The notes: a model not told the origin generated them from the sequence alone. A stretch of DNA of 9,049 bases from Oscillospiraceae bacterium (GCA_014858325.1 RKCM01000148.1:1-9049); one strand, 5' to 3'; shown: positions 1 through 6,988, counted from the first letter of the stretch. Made by a program: numbers and translations.

Positions 1-1
1 C

Positions 2-214
2 GGCCTCTTCATTGAGCTGGACAATGGCGTCGAGGGCTTTGTCCCCGCCTCCAGCCTCACCCCCTCCGGCACCAACCTCACCGAGGGCGTCCGCCTTTCC
101 GACCCCGTCTCCGGCAAGAGCTGGAGCCTGGGCGATAAGATGATGATCACCATCGTCCGTGCCGACGTCAATCTGGGCAAGATCGATTTTGAGGTCGCAC
201 CCGAGCAGAAATAA
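2..214 (+). CDS. rnr: Ribonuclease R, C-terminal S1 domain (5' partial)
   Basis: Only the last 70 codons are present; the frame is open to the left edge and ends in TAA at 212-214. The peptide runs from GLFIELDNGVEGFVPASSL to a tail with SLGDKMMITIVRAD and KIDFEVAPEQK. This is the pattern of the S1 RNA-binding domain closing RNase R/VacB: a strand that judges the RNA, a basic loop, then an LGDxVxVxVxxAD...IDFE ending. RNase R is a processive 3'-5' exoribonuclease that degrades structured RNA and acts in rRNA and tmRNA quality control. The catalytic RNB domain lies outside the window, so another S1-domain protein cannot be strictly excluded. An intrinsic terminator follows after 25 nt, so this is the end of its transcript. 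Confidence 0.82.
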   Translation, partial: GLFIELDNGVEGFVPASSLTPSGTNLTEGVRLSDPVSGKSWSLGDKMMITIVRADVNLGKIDFEVAPEQK

Positions 215-239
215 ACAAACCGCCGCAGTTGTCAAACGC

Positions 240-275
240 ATCGGCTCCCGCTTTTCCGGGGGCCGATTTTGTTTT
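240..275 (+). terminator. Rho-independent terminator after rnr
   Basis: An 11-bp stem, ATCGGCTCCCG (240-250) with CGGGGGCCGAT (257-267), has one T·G wobble and a 6-nt loop. It is followed by TTTTGTTTT. It lies 25 nt after the rnr stop. Confidence 0.9.
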
Positions 276-329
276 GCTATCAAAGCCGAAGGATTGTCTA
301 AATTTCTTACACCCCCGCCGATTTGCTGG

Positions 330-358
330 TTGTAGGGCAGGGGAGGGCCGGGTATACT
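330..358 (+). promoter_or_regulatory. Sigma-A-type promoter of the oleate hydratase gene
   Basis: A -35 box TTGTAG (330-335) and a -10 box TATACT (353-358) are separated by exactly 17 bp. The expected start near 365 gives a leader of about 74 nt before the ATG at 439. No gene lies between the upstream terminator and this promoter, so the hydratase gene is probably transcribed alone. Confidence 0.7.
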
Positions 359-375
359 AAAACCACAAGAACGAG

Positions 376-404
376 CCGGAGAGCAGCCGAATGCTCTGGG
401 CCGG
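376..404 (+). promoter_or_regulatory. Hairpin in the oleate hydratase leader
   Basis: AGAGCA (380-385) pairs with TGCTCT (392-397) over a 6-nt loop. CCGG (376-379) can add pairs with CCGG (401-404) if GGG (398-400) bulges. It lies between the promoter and the ribosome binding site and has no following U-run, so it is not a terminator. It may only stabilise the leader; it matches no riboswitch class that I recognise. Confidence 0.35.
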
Positions 405-438
405 ATACACAGCACTTTTGCAAGGAGGTTGGCATTCT

Positions 439-2211
439 ATGTATTATTCCAGTGGCAACTATGAGGCGTTTGCACACCCCAGAAAACCGGATGGGGTCGA
501 TCATAAGTCTGCTTATATCATTGGCTCGGGTCTGGCGGCCCTGACGGCAGCGTGTTATCTTGTCCGCGACGGCCAGATGAAGGGCGAGCGCATCCATATC
601 TTCGAGAAGGACCCCATCCCGGGCGGTGCCTGCGATGGCTATCAATACGATATCGGCTATGTCATGCGCGGCGGCCGCGAGATGGACAACCATTTCGAGG
701 TCATGTGGGACCTGCTGCGCTCCATCCCGTCGCTGGAGACGGAAGGGGCCAGCGTGCTGGACGAGTACTACTGGCTCAACAAGGCCGACCCCAACTATTC
801 GCTCTGCCGCGCTACGGAAAAGCAGGGTCAGGACGCCCACACCGACGGCAAGTTCGCCATCTCGGATAAGGGTGCCATGGAGATCATGAAGCTCTTCTTC
901 ACCCCGGACGAGCAGCTGCAGGATAAAAAGATCACCGACGTCTTCGACGATGAGGTCTTCTCCTCCAACTTCTGGCTCTACTGGCGCACCATGTTTGCGT
1001 TTGAAAACTGGCACAGTGCGCTGGAAATGAAGCTCTATCTCAAGCGCTATATCCACCACATCGGCGGCCTGCCGGACTTCACGGCGCTGCGCTTTACCCG
1101 CTATAATCAATATGAGTCCATCATCCTGCCCATGACGGCCTACCTGCAGGACCACGGCGTGCAGTTCTTCTACGAGACCAAGGTCACGGACGTCCAGTTC
1201 AGCATTGAGATCGGCAAAAAGCAGGCCACCTCCATCACCGTGGACCACAAGGGCCAGGTGGAGACCATTGACCTCACCGCCAACGACCTGCTCTTCATCA
1301 CCAACGGCGGCTGTGTCGAGAGCTGCACCGTGGGCGCACAGAATAAGGCGGCAGGCTTTGACCCCACCATCAAGCCGGGCAACGGCTGGGATCTCTGGAA
1401 GCGGATCGCCGCGCAGGACCCCTCCTTCGGCCACCCGGAGAAGTTCTGCTCCAAGCCCGAGGAGTCCAACTGGGAAAGCGCCACCATCACCACGCTGGAC
1501 GATAAGATCCCGCAGTATATCGAGAAGATTTGCAAGCGCGATCCCTTCAGCGGCCACACCGTCACCGGCGGCATCGTCACGGTGAAGGATTCCAGCTGGC
1601 TGCTCAGCTGGACGCTCAACCGCCAGCAGCAGTTCCGGGATCAGCCCAAGGATCAGCTCTGCGTCTGGGTCTACGGCCTGTTCAGTGATAAGCCCGGCGA
1701 TTACGTCAAAAAATCCATGCGGGACTGCACGGGCAAGGAGATCTGCATGGAGTGGCTCTACCACATCGGTGTGCCCACCGACCAGATCGAAGAGCTGGCC
1801 GAGCACAGCGCCAACACCGTGCCCGTCATGATGCCCTATATCGACGCCTTCTTCATGCCCCGCGCCATCGGCGACCGCCCCGACGTGGTGCCCAAGGACG
1901 CGGTCAACTTCGCCTTCCTGGGCCAGTTCGCGGAGACACCCCGGGACACCATCTTCACCACCGAGTACTCCATGCGCACCGGCATGGTGGCCGTCTACAG
2001 CCTGCTGAACGTGGACCGGGGCGTGCCCGAGGTCTGGGGCAGCACCTACGATGTCCGCTGCCTCATCGACGCGGCGGTGAAGCTCCGCGACGGCAAAAAG
2101 TTCACCGATATGGACCTGCCGCTGCTGCCGCGCCTTGCCATGAAGGAAGCGCTGAAAAAGATCGAGGGCACCGACCTCGAAAAGCTGCTCAAGCAGTACG
2201 GTGCCATCTGA
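439..2211 (+). CDS. ohyA: Oleate hydratase (myosin-cross-reactive antigen family)
   Basis: A 590-residue protein of normal family length. Members are FAD-dependent, membrane-associated enzymes that add water to the cis-9 double bond of oleate (and linoleate), giving 10-hydroxy fatty acids; in gut bacteria this detoxifies unsaturated fatty acids. Visible features are the N-terminal FAD-binding loop IIGSGLAALTAA (27-38), FEKDPIPGGACDG (55-67), and the signature RGGREMDNHFE (78-88). E81 in that signature corresponds to the water-activating glutamate of characterised enzymes. KLYLKRY (197-203) follows, where Y199 is the likely partner of the conserved catalytic tyrosine (my alignment from memory). 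YNQYESIILPM (221-231) is also typical. I chose the ATG at 439 because AAGGAGG (422-428) lies 10 nt before it; the frame is open 16 codons further upstream but without a start signal. There is no signal peptide. The gene has its own promoter and terminator. Confidence 0.95.
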   Translation: MYYSSGNYEAFAHPRKPDGVDHKSAYIIGSGLAALTAACYLVRDGQMKGERIHIFEKDPIPGGACDGYQYDIGYVMRGGREMDNHFEVMWDLLRSIPSLETEGASVLDEYYWLNKADPNYSLCRATEKQGQDAHTDGKFAISDKGAMEIMKLFFTPDEQLQDKKITDVFDDEVFSSNFWLYWRTMFAFENWHSALEMKLYLKRYIHHIGGLPDFTALRFTRYNQYESIILPMTAYLQDHGVQFFYETKVTDVQFSIEIGKKQATSITVDHKGQVETIDLTANDLLFITNGGCVESCTVGAQNKAAGFDPTIKPGNGWDLWKRIAAQDPSFGHPEKFCSKPEESNWESATITTLDDKIPQYIEKICKRDPFSGHTVTGGIVTVKDSSWLLSWTLNRQQQFRDQPKDQLCVWVYGLFSDKPGDYVKKSMRDCTGKEICMEWLYHIGVPTDQIEELAEHSANTVPVMMPYIDAFFMPRAIGDRPDVVPKDAVNFAFLGQFAETPRDTIFTTEYSMRTGMVAVYSLLNVDRGVPEVWGSTYDVRCLIDAAVKLRDGKKFTDMDLPLLPRLAMKEALKKIEGTDLEKLLKQYGAI

Positions 2212-2275
2212 GTCCTGCTCTTTCCAAATCTGCATGTTTCGCCTTGCCCATTTTGGGCCGTCCCTCTTTCTGCGT

Positions 2276-2322
2276 CCAAGGGGCCTGCTTCCGCTTTGCG
2301 GGGGCAGGCCCCTTGGCATTTT
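2276..2322 (+). terminator. Rho-independent terminator after the oleate hydratase gene
   Basis: A perfect 13-bp stem, CCAAGGGGCCTGC (2276-2288) with GCAGGCCCCTTGG (2304-2316), encloses CCGC (2291-2294) and GCGG (2298-2301). With two T·G wobbles the helix becomes about 19 bp with a TTT loop. It is followed by a short CATTTT tail. The very strong stem offsets the weak U-run. It ends 8 bp before the next promoter. Confidence 0.85.
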
Positions 2323-2330
2323 GCCGGGAT

Positions 2331-2359
2331 TTGTACAAAAACTAGCACTCTTTTATAAA
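2331..2359 (+). promoter_or_regulatory. Sigma-A-type promoter of the 5'-nucleotidase gene
   Basis: A -35 box TTGTAC (2331-2336) and a -10 box TATAAA (2354-2359) have 17-bp spacing. The expected start near 2366 leaves a leader of about 146 nt, long for this window. Confidence 0.65.
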
Positions 2360-2365
2360 AGACGG

Positions 2366-2512
2366 ACTGTTTGTGCAAGAAGATGACACAAATCTTCCAA
2401 AAAACTCTTGCCCCGGGCGGCGCTTTGTGTTAAGCTTATGGTAACAATGCGGCCTTGGCAAAAGGCCGGGCTGCACAACGTCTTTGTCAAACAAAGGAGG
2501 TCGTTTCTTACC
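2366..2512 (+). promoter_or_regulatory. Long structured 5' leader of the 5'-nucleotidase gene
   Basis: The 301-base gap between genes (2212-2512) holds the preceding terminator, a promoter and this leader. The leader has a dyad TTTGTG (2370-2375)/CACAAA (2387-2392). An overlapping GAAGAT/ATCTTC pair lies around 2379-2397. A 7-bp hairpin CGGCCTT (2450-2456)/AAGGCCG (2462-2468) has a 5-nt loop. The ribosome binding site AAAGGAGG is at 2493-2500. There is no U-run after the hairpins, so no attenuator is evident, and I recognise no riboswitch. Confidence 0.35.
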
Positions 2513-4273
2513 ATGAAACAGTACATTTCCCGCCGCAGCTTTTTGAAGGGCGCTGGCGTTACCGCTGCTGCTGCCACCATGGCACTGGGTGCCCCGGCTG
2601 CGTCTGCCTATTACGGCAAGGGCAGGACTCCGTTCACCATCCTCTACACCAACGACGTGCACACCTACATCGATAAGAAATCTCCCAAGCTGACTTACGC
2701 TGCCATTGCAGCCCTCAAGCAGAGCCACATCGCCAACGGCGAAAACGTCCTGCTGGTGGACGCTGGCGACCACATCCAGGGCACGGCCTACGGCTCCATG
2801 GACGATGGCACCACCATCATCCAGCTGATGAACGCCGCCGGCTACGATGTGGCCACCCTGGGCAACCATGAGTTCGATTACGGCATGGCCCGCACCAAGG
2901 CCGTCCTCAAGGAAGCCGATTTCCCCTACATCTCCTGCAACTGGGTCGATCTGCGCACCAGCCTGCGGGTGTTGCCCAGCATCAAGCTGTTCAACTTCAA
3001 GGGCACCGTTGTGGCCTTTGTTGGCATCACCACCCCCGAGAGCTTTACCAAGTCCACCCCGGCTTACTTCATGAATGCCAGCCAGACCAAGTACATCTAT
3101 GATATTCTGGGCGGCGACGACGGCGCAAAGCTGTATGCCGCTGTGCAGAAGGCCGTGGATAAGGCCAAGGCACTGGGCGCGGATTACGTCATCGGTCTGG
3201 GCCATCTGGGCGTCGATCCCTCCTCTGCACCCTGGACCAGTGAGGACGTCATTGCCCACACCACCGGCTTCCACGCCTTTATTGACGGCCACTCCCACAC
3301 CGTCATGGAAGGGAAGACCGTCACCGATGCCGCAGGCCGCCCCGTGGTGCTGACCCAGACGGGCTCTTACTTCGCCAATGTCGGCTGCATGACCGTGGCA
3401 GCGGACGGCACCATCACTACCCAGCTGGTGAATGCCTACGAGGGCGCAGACCCCGCTGTGGCCGCCATCGCTGCAGAGTGGGTGAAGAATGTCGATGATA
3501 TGCTGGGCGAGGAGATCGCCGTGGGCGACACCGAGTTCTACATCAGCGACCCCGCTACCGGCAAGCGTCGCATCCGCATGAACGAGACCAACCTCGGCGA
3601 CTTTGTGGCCGACGGCATCTATACGTACTTCAATGAGATCGAAGAGCTGCACTGCGATGTGGCCGTTATGAACGGCGGCGGCATCCGCACCGATGTGCCC
3701 GCAGGTGCCTGGAGCTTCAAGACCTGCAAGACCGTCAGCCCCTTCGGCAATGTGGCCTGCCTGATGTCCGTCACCGGCCAGCAGATCCAGGACGCCTTGG
3801 AGTTCGCAGCCCGCTTTGCGGGTTCCGGCGATGAAAACGGCGGCTTCCTGCACGTTGCCGGTGCCACCTACGAGATCCACACCGCTCTGCCCAACACCGT
3901 CCCCACCGACGAGAAGAATGTCTGGCAGGGCAGTGCCACCGGCACGCCCCGCGTCCAGAACGTCAAGATTTACGATAAGGCTTCCGGCACCTATGTCCCG
4001 TTGGACCCCGCCAAGAAGTACGCCCTCGCCGGCATGAACTACACCCTGCGCAATCTGGGCGACGGCTTTGCCATGTTTGACGGCGCCGAGCTCATCAAGG
4101 ACTACGTCTCCGAGGATTACCTTGTTATGTCCAGCTATGCCATGATGTTTGGCGGCGTGGACGCCAACGGTCTGCCGCATCTGGCTTCCGCCAACAGCCC
4201 GCTGGCCGATTATCCCGGCTACCTGCTGGATTACGAGAACCCCTACGGCGCAGGCCGCATCACCCTCGTCTAA
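2513..4273 (+). CDS. Secreted 5'-nucleotidase / metallophosphoesterase with twin-arginine-like signal
   Basis: A 586-residue two-domain protein of the UshA/CD73 family. These enzymes hydrolyse extracellular nucleotides (or 2',3'-cyclic nucleotides) to nucleoside and phosphate for scavenging. The N-terminus has SRRSFLKGAG (6-15), then an alanine-rich stretch ending in ASA before YYGKG, which fits a signal peptide with twin arginines. The calcineurin-like domain shows the two-metal ligands: TNDVH (D48, H50), DAGDH (D86), GNHEFDYG (N118, H119), GLGHLGV (H231) and DGHSH (H260, H262). The C-terminal substrate domain shows NETNLGDFVADG (357-368), NGGGIRTDVPAG (387-398) and the ring-stacking GDGFAMF (516-522). 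I see no lipobox, LPXTG or C-terminal anchor, so the product should be released or loosely bound. The ATG at 2513 is chosen because AAAGGAGG precedes it, with a rather long 12-nt spacing. Exact substrate (UMP/AMP, UDP-sugar or cyclic nucleotide) is not decided by the sequence. Confidence 0.92.
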   Translation: MKQYISRRSFLKGAGVTAAAATMALGAPAASAYYGKGRTPFTILYTNDVHTYIDKKSPKLTYAAIAALKQSHIANGENVLLVDAGDHIQGTAYGSMDDGTTIIQLMNAAGYDVATLGNHEFDYGMARTKAVLKEADFPYISCNWVDLRTSLRVLPSIKLFNFKGTVVAFVGITTPESFTKSTPAYFMNASQTKYIYDILGGDDGAKLYAAVQKAVDKAKALGADYVIGLGHLGVDPSSAPWTSEDVIAHTTGFHAFIDGHSHTVMEGKTVTDAAGRPVVLTQTGSYFANVGCMTVAADGTITTQLVNAYEGADPAVAAIAAEWVKNVDDMLGEEIAVGDTEFYISDPATGKRRIRMNETNLGDFVADGIYTYFNEIEELHCDVAVMNGGGIRTDVPAGAWSFKTCKTVSPFGNVACLMSVTGQQIQDALEFAARFAGSGDENGGFLHVAGATYEIHTALPNTVPTDEKNVWQGSATGTPRVQNVKIYDKASGTYVPLDPAKKYALAGMNYTLRNLGDGFAMFDGAELIKDYVSEDYLVMSSYAMMFGGVDANGLPHLASANSPLADYPGYLLDYENPYGAGRITLV

Positions 4274-4332
4274 AATAAAAAGCAAACGCCGGATGAGATC
4301 GAGTGGTTTCGGATCGTTTTTCGGCTTCACAC

Positions 4333-4378
4333 AAAAACACACCCCTGCACGCGATCAAGGTGCAGGGGTGTGTTTTTT
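4333..4378. terminator. Bidirectional intrinsic terminator between convergent genes
   Basis: CACACCCCTGCAC (4338-4350) pairs perfectly with GTGCAGGGGTGTG (4360-4372) over a 9-nt loop. It is flanked by AAAAA (4333-4337) and TTTTTT (4373-4378). Read rightward it ends the 5'-nucleotidase transcript; read leftward the A-run becomes a U-run and ends the DUF1846 transcript, whose stop is 20 nt away. Confidence 0.9.
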
Positions 4379-4397
4379 CTTGCAGTTTCTGCGCAGC

Positions 4398-5891
4398 TCA
4401 GCGCTTGTGGTACTTGCGGTCTTCTTCCTCGTAGGCGGGCTCACAGGTCAGATACATTCCCAGCCGATTGAGGGTATCCATGTCCACGCTGGACAGGATG
4501 ACGGTGGAGTGGATGTCGCAGCCCTTGAGCTTGGAGAGCTGACGGAGAGCCAGCGCGGCGGTCTCGTTCTCAGCAGCCGAGCTGGACAGCGCGATCAGAA
4601 TTTCGTCGGTGTGCAGGCGGGGGTTCCGGCTGCCCAGATAGTTCGTCTTCAGGGTCTGGATGGGCTCAATGGCACGGGCGGAAACGAGGTCTTCCTCCTG
4701 GTCGATGCCTGCCAGCTTCTTCAGCGCGTTCAGCAGGGCAGAGGAGGCTGCGCCCAGCAGGGGGCCGGTCTTGCCGGTGACAACGGTGCCGTCCGGCAGC
4801 TCAATGGCTGCGGCGGGCGCACCGCCGGTCTTTTCAGAGACGGTGTGGGCCACCTGCTCCACGGGGCGGCTGCCCGGGGCCAGACTGGCCTGGTTCATCA
4901 GCAGCTCCAGCTTGAACAGCTCGCTCTGGTGGTCGCTGCCACTCATCTTCTGGTCGCACAGGGCCTTGAAATAGCGGCGGACGATCTCGTTGCGGGAGGC
5001 TTCGCAGCAGGCTGCGTCATCTACGATGCAGTTGCCTGCCATGTTCACGCCCATGTCCGTGGGAGATTTATAGGGGCTCTTGCCCGCGATCAGTTCAAAC
5101 ATGGCGTTGACCACAGGGAAGATCTCGATGTCGCGGTTGTAGTTGACGGCGGTCTTGCCGTAGGCTTCCAGATGGAAGGGGTCGATCATGTTCACATCGT
5201 TCAGATCGGCCGTAGCAGCCTCGTAGGCAAGGTTCACCGGGTGCTTGAGGGGCAGGTTCCAGATGGGGAAGGTCTCAAATTTGGCATAGCCGGCCTTCAC
5301 GCCCCGCTTGTGCTCGTGGTACAGCTGGGAAAGGCAGGTGGCCATCTTGCCGGAGCCGGGGCCGGGAGCCGTGATGACGACGAGCGGGCGCTGGGTCTCG
5401 ATGTAGTCGTTTTTGCCGTAGCCCTCGTCGCTCACGATGCGGGCCACGTCGTTGGGGTAGCCGGGGATCTTGTAGTGGCGGAAGGTGCGGATGCCAAGGC
5501 TGTTCAGCCGCTTTTCAAAAGCCTCCACCTCGGGCGCGGCGGTGTACTTGGTGACGCACACACTGCCCACGAAGAGCCCCACGCCCTGGAAGGCGTCGAT
5601 GAGGCGCAGCACGTCCAGATCGTAGGTGATGCCGTAATCGCCGCGCACCTTGCTGGCCACGATGTCCTCGGCGCTGATGACGATGACGATTTCGGCCTGG
5701 TCCTTCAGCTGCAGCAGCATCTGCAGCTTGGAGTCCGGCTCAAACCCGGGCAGCACGCGGGAAGCGTGGTAATCATCGAACAGCTTGCCGCCAAACTCCA
5801 GATAGAGCTTGTTGTCGAACTGCGCGATCCGCTCCCGGATGTGCTGCGACTGCATGGAAAGATATTTGTCGTTATCAAACCCTTTTTTCAT
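4398..5891 (-). CDS. DUF1846 family protein, function unknown
   Basis: A 497-residue cytoplasmic protein of the DUF1846 family, usually about 500 residues and common in Firmicutes. No reaction is established for the family to my knowledge. It starts MKKGFDNDKYLSMQSQHIRE and has the typical EFGGKLFDDYHASRVLPGF (32-50). A glycine-rich APGPGSGKMATCL (175-187) resembles a nucleotide- or phosphate-binding loop. SPYKSPTDMGVNMAG (272-286) and a C-terminal domain from about 320 are also seen. TGKTGPLLGAASSALLNAL (372-390) is another small-residue loop. I chose the ATG at 5891 rather than the in-frame TTG at 5897 because GGGAAAGGGA gives a normal 7-nt spacing to the ATG but abuts the TTG. It lies downstream of the DUF1275 gene on the same strand but has its own promoter in the 70-bp gap, so co-transcription is possible but not required. 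Confidence 0.9.
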   Translation of the reverse strand: MKKGFDNDKYLSMQSQHIRERIAQFDNKLYLEFGGKLFDDYHASRVLPGFEPDSKLQMLLQLKDQAEIVIVISAEDIVASKVRGDYGITYDLDVLRLIDAFQGVGLFVGSVCVTKYTAAPEVEAFEKRLNSLGIRTFRHYKIPGYPNDVARIVSDEGYGKNDYIETQRPLVVITAPGPGSGKMATCLSQLYHEHKRGVKAGYAKFETFPIWNLPLKHPVNLAYEAATADLNDVNMIDPFHLEAYGKTAVNYNRDIEIFPVVNAMFELIAGKSPYKSPTDMGVNMAGNCIVDDAACCEASRNEIVRRYFKALCDQKMSGSDHQSELFKLELLMNQASLAPGSRPVEQVAHTVSEKTGGAPAAAIELPDGTVVTGKTGPLLGAASSALLNALKKLAGIDQEEDLVSARAIEPIQTLKTNYLGSRNPRLHTDEILIALSSSAAENETAALALRQLSKLKGCDIHSTVILSSVDMDTLNRLGMYLTCEPAYEEEDRKYHKR

Positions 5892-5930
5892 TTTCAAGTC
5901 CCTTTCCCTGATTCAATACACAATAAAAAC

Positions 5931-5959
5931 AGTATAGCACAATCGGCGAAAAGGTGCAA
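5931..5959 (-). promoter_or_regulatory. Sigma-A-type promoter of the DUF1846 gene
   Basis: Read on the minus strand, TTGCAC (5959-5954), 17 bp, then TATACT (5936-5931). The start should fall near 5924, about 33 nt before the ATG. The -35 box begins 2 nt beyond the stop codon of the preceding DUF1275 gene. Confidence 0.72.
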
Positions 5960-5961
5960 TC

Positions 5962-6777
5962 TCAGTTTTTATGCTCCAGCGTATCCTTCCAGCTCTCGTG
6001 CTCCTCGTGCAGATCTTCCTTCAGCAGAGCGTCGATCTCGTCTGCCTCCTGCCGGATGGCGGAAAGGTCTTTTTCAATGGCGGGGTTCTCTTCGATCTCT
6101 TCCTTGACGAACATCAGTACAAAAGCGACGGCCAGCAGCAGGCAGGACCACCAGATGGTCCGGGTGGCAAAGTGGTCAACTGCCACGCTGCCAAGGCCCG
6201 CACCCACCGCAAACAGGAGGATGACCGCAAAGTAGTGGAGCGATTTCTTCAGCGTTTTGGGGTCGTGGTCTACCAGCCAGTGGGTAAAAGCGTCGGTGCC
6301 GCTGCGCATGTTGCCGATGCACATGGTGCTGGCGTAGCCGTAGCCGTTCACCTTGCGGAAAGTCTGCACCTGCATGGCGCAGGAGAAGGAGACGAAGGCA
6401 TTGGCCAGCAGGTTGAGCTCCTGAGGGAAAAAGCCCACCACAAACAGCAGTAAAATCTCCGCCAGCACGATGATCTGCCGCCAGTGGAGCACCCGCGTGT
6501 GCTGCAGCTTGATGCGGGTGAGCTCGGCCACCAGAATGCCGCTGGCAAAGGCAAGGAGCGGGACAAGGTAGCTCAGCGCCGTGGCCCACTGGCGGGAAAA
6601 CAGGCTGTGGCTCAGCATTACGATGTTGCCCGTCTGGGCGTTGGCGTACACCTTGCCGCGGAAAAAGTAGGTATAAGCGTCCTGCAAACCGCCGGAAAGG
6701 GAAAGAAAAACGGCGGTGAGAAAGGACTCGGACATCTGGCCCCGGTGTTCGTGCCGGGGATTCGGTTGAGACTGCAT
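5962..6777 (-). CDS. DUF1275 (YoaK-type) integral membrane protein
   Basis: A 271-residue membrane protein of the DUF1275/YoaK family, whose transport or other role is unknown. The family signature is clear in GGLQDAYTYFFRGKVYANAQ followed by TGNIV (29-53). A related second element, GYGYASTMCIGNMRSG (145-160), suggests an internal repeat. About six hydrophobic segments can be seen, near 17-33, 66-85, 103-118, 123-138, 181-199 and 208-224. A highly charged tail (225-271), rich in E, D and K, probably forms a cytoplasmic helix or coiled coil and is longer than in many members. I chose M1 at 6777 because AGAGGTGG lies about 8 nt before it; M15 has no Shine-Dalgarno. A promoter lies about 60 nt upstream, divergent from the RNA methyltransferase gene. 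Confidence 0.88.
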   Translation of the reverse strand: MQSQPNPRHEHRGQMSESFLTAVFLSLSGGLQDAYTYFFRGKVYANAQTGNIVMLSHSLFSRQWATALSYLVPLLAFASGILVAELTRIKLQHTRVLHWRQIIVLAEILLLFVVGFFPQELNLLANAFVSFSCAMQVQTFRKVNGYGYASTMCIGNMRSGTDAFTHWLVDHDPKTLKKSLHYFAVILLFAVGAGLGSVAVDHFATRTIWWSCLLLAVAFVLMFVKEEIEENPAIEKDLSAIRQEADEIDALLKEDLHEEHESWKDTLEHKN

Positions 6778-6813
6778 GGGGTTCCACCTCTATCTCTATC
6801 ATAGGATCTGCAA

Positions 6814-6828
6814 CCAATAGAATATTGG
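6814..6828. promoter_or_regulatory. Perfect dyad CCAATA-GAA-TATTGG in the DUF1275 leader
   Basis: A 6-bp perfect inverted repeat with a 3-bp spacer. It sits at about +6 to +20 of the predicted DUF1275 transcript, where a bound repressor would block transcription. As RNA its 3-nt-loop hairpin would be weak, which favours a DNA operator. The regulator is unknown. Confidence 0.4.
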
Positions 6829-6839
6829 GCACAGGAGCT

Positions 6840-6868
6840 ATTATAAGCGCATTCCGCCCAAAGTACAA
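6840..6868 (-). promoter_or_regulatory. Sigma-A-type promoter of the DUF1275 gene
   Basis: Read on the minus strand, TTGTAC (6868-6863), 17 bp, then a consensus TATAAT (6845-6840). This is the best promoter match in the window. The start should be near 6833, giving a leader of about 56 nt. Confidence 0.8.
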
Positions 6869-6873
6869 GGGGG

Positions 6874-6904
6874 CGGTTTGAGTATGCCTGCCATACCAAA
6901 ACCG
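6874..6904. promoter_or_regulatory. 31-bp imperfect dyad between divergent promoters (candidate operator)
   Basis: Left arm CGGTTTGAGTATG (6874-6886) and right arm CATACCAAAACCG (6892-6904) are inverted repeats matching at 11 of 13 positions, with a 5-bp spacer CCTGC. The dyad centre (6889) is almost midway between the two outward -35 boxes (6868 and 6917). GTATGCC at 6882-6888 recurs as a direct repeat at 6904-6910, 22 bp away, about two helical turns. A dimeric regulator here could act on both genes. Confidence 0.45.
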
Positions 6905-6916
6905 TATGCCACCGCT

Positions 6917-6945
6917 TTGCATTGCGGGGCGCATTGTGCTAGAAT
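6917..6945 (+). promoter_or_regulatory. Sigma-A-type promoter of the RNA methyltransferase gene
   Basis: TTGCAT (6917-6922), 17 bp, then TAGAAT (6940-6945). The start should be near 6952, about 37 nt before the ATG at 6989. Confidence 0.68.
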
Positions 6946-6988
6946 AGGAGCACAACAAAACAAACACAGAGCCAAAGGAGAGCTTTTT

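Noticed and set aside
307..2319. A 670-codon antisense open frame over the oleate hydratase gene
   Set aside because: It is a shadow from the GC-rich third positions of the real gene; it has low-complexity GVV/HDV-like composition and no recognisable domain, and it runs through the gene's promoter and terminator.
2408..2442. A second promoter for the 5'-nucleotidase, TTGCCC-17-TAAGCT
   Set aside because: The -10 box matches poorly, while the TTGTAC-17-TATAAA pair at 2331-2359 is far better.
2342..4342. A 666-codon antisense open frame over the 5'-nucleotidase gene
   Set aside because: Same cause; the plus-strand frame has all metal-binding motifs and a ribosome binding site, while the antisense peptide is Gly/Val/His-rich with no motif.
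4149..6107. A 652-codon plus-strand open frame over the DUF1846 gene
   Set aside because: It crosses the terminator at 4333-4378 and the DUF1846 promoter, and its composition is that of a codon-bias shadow.
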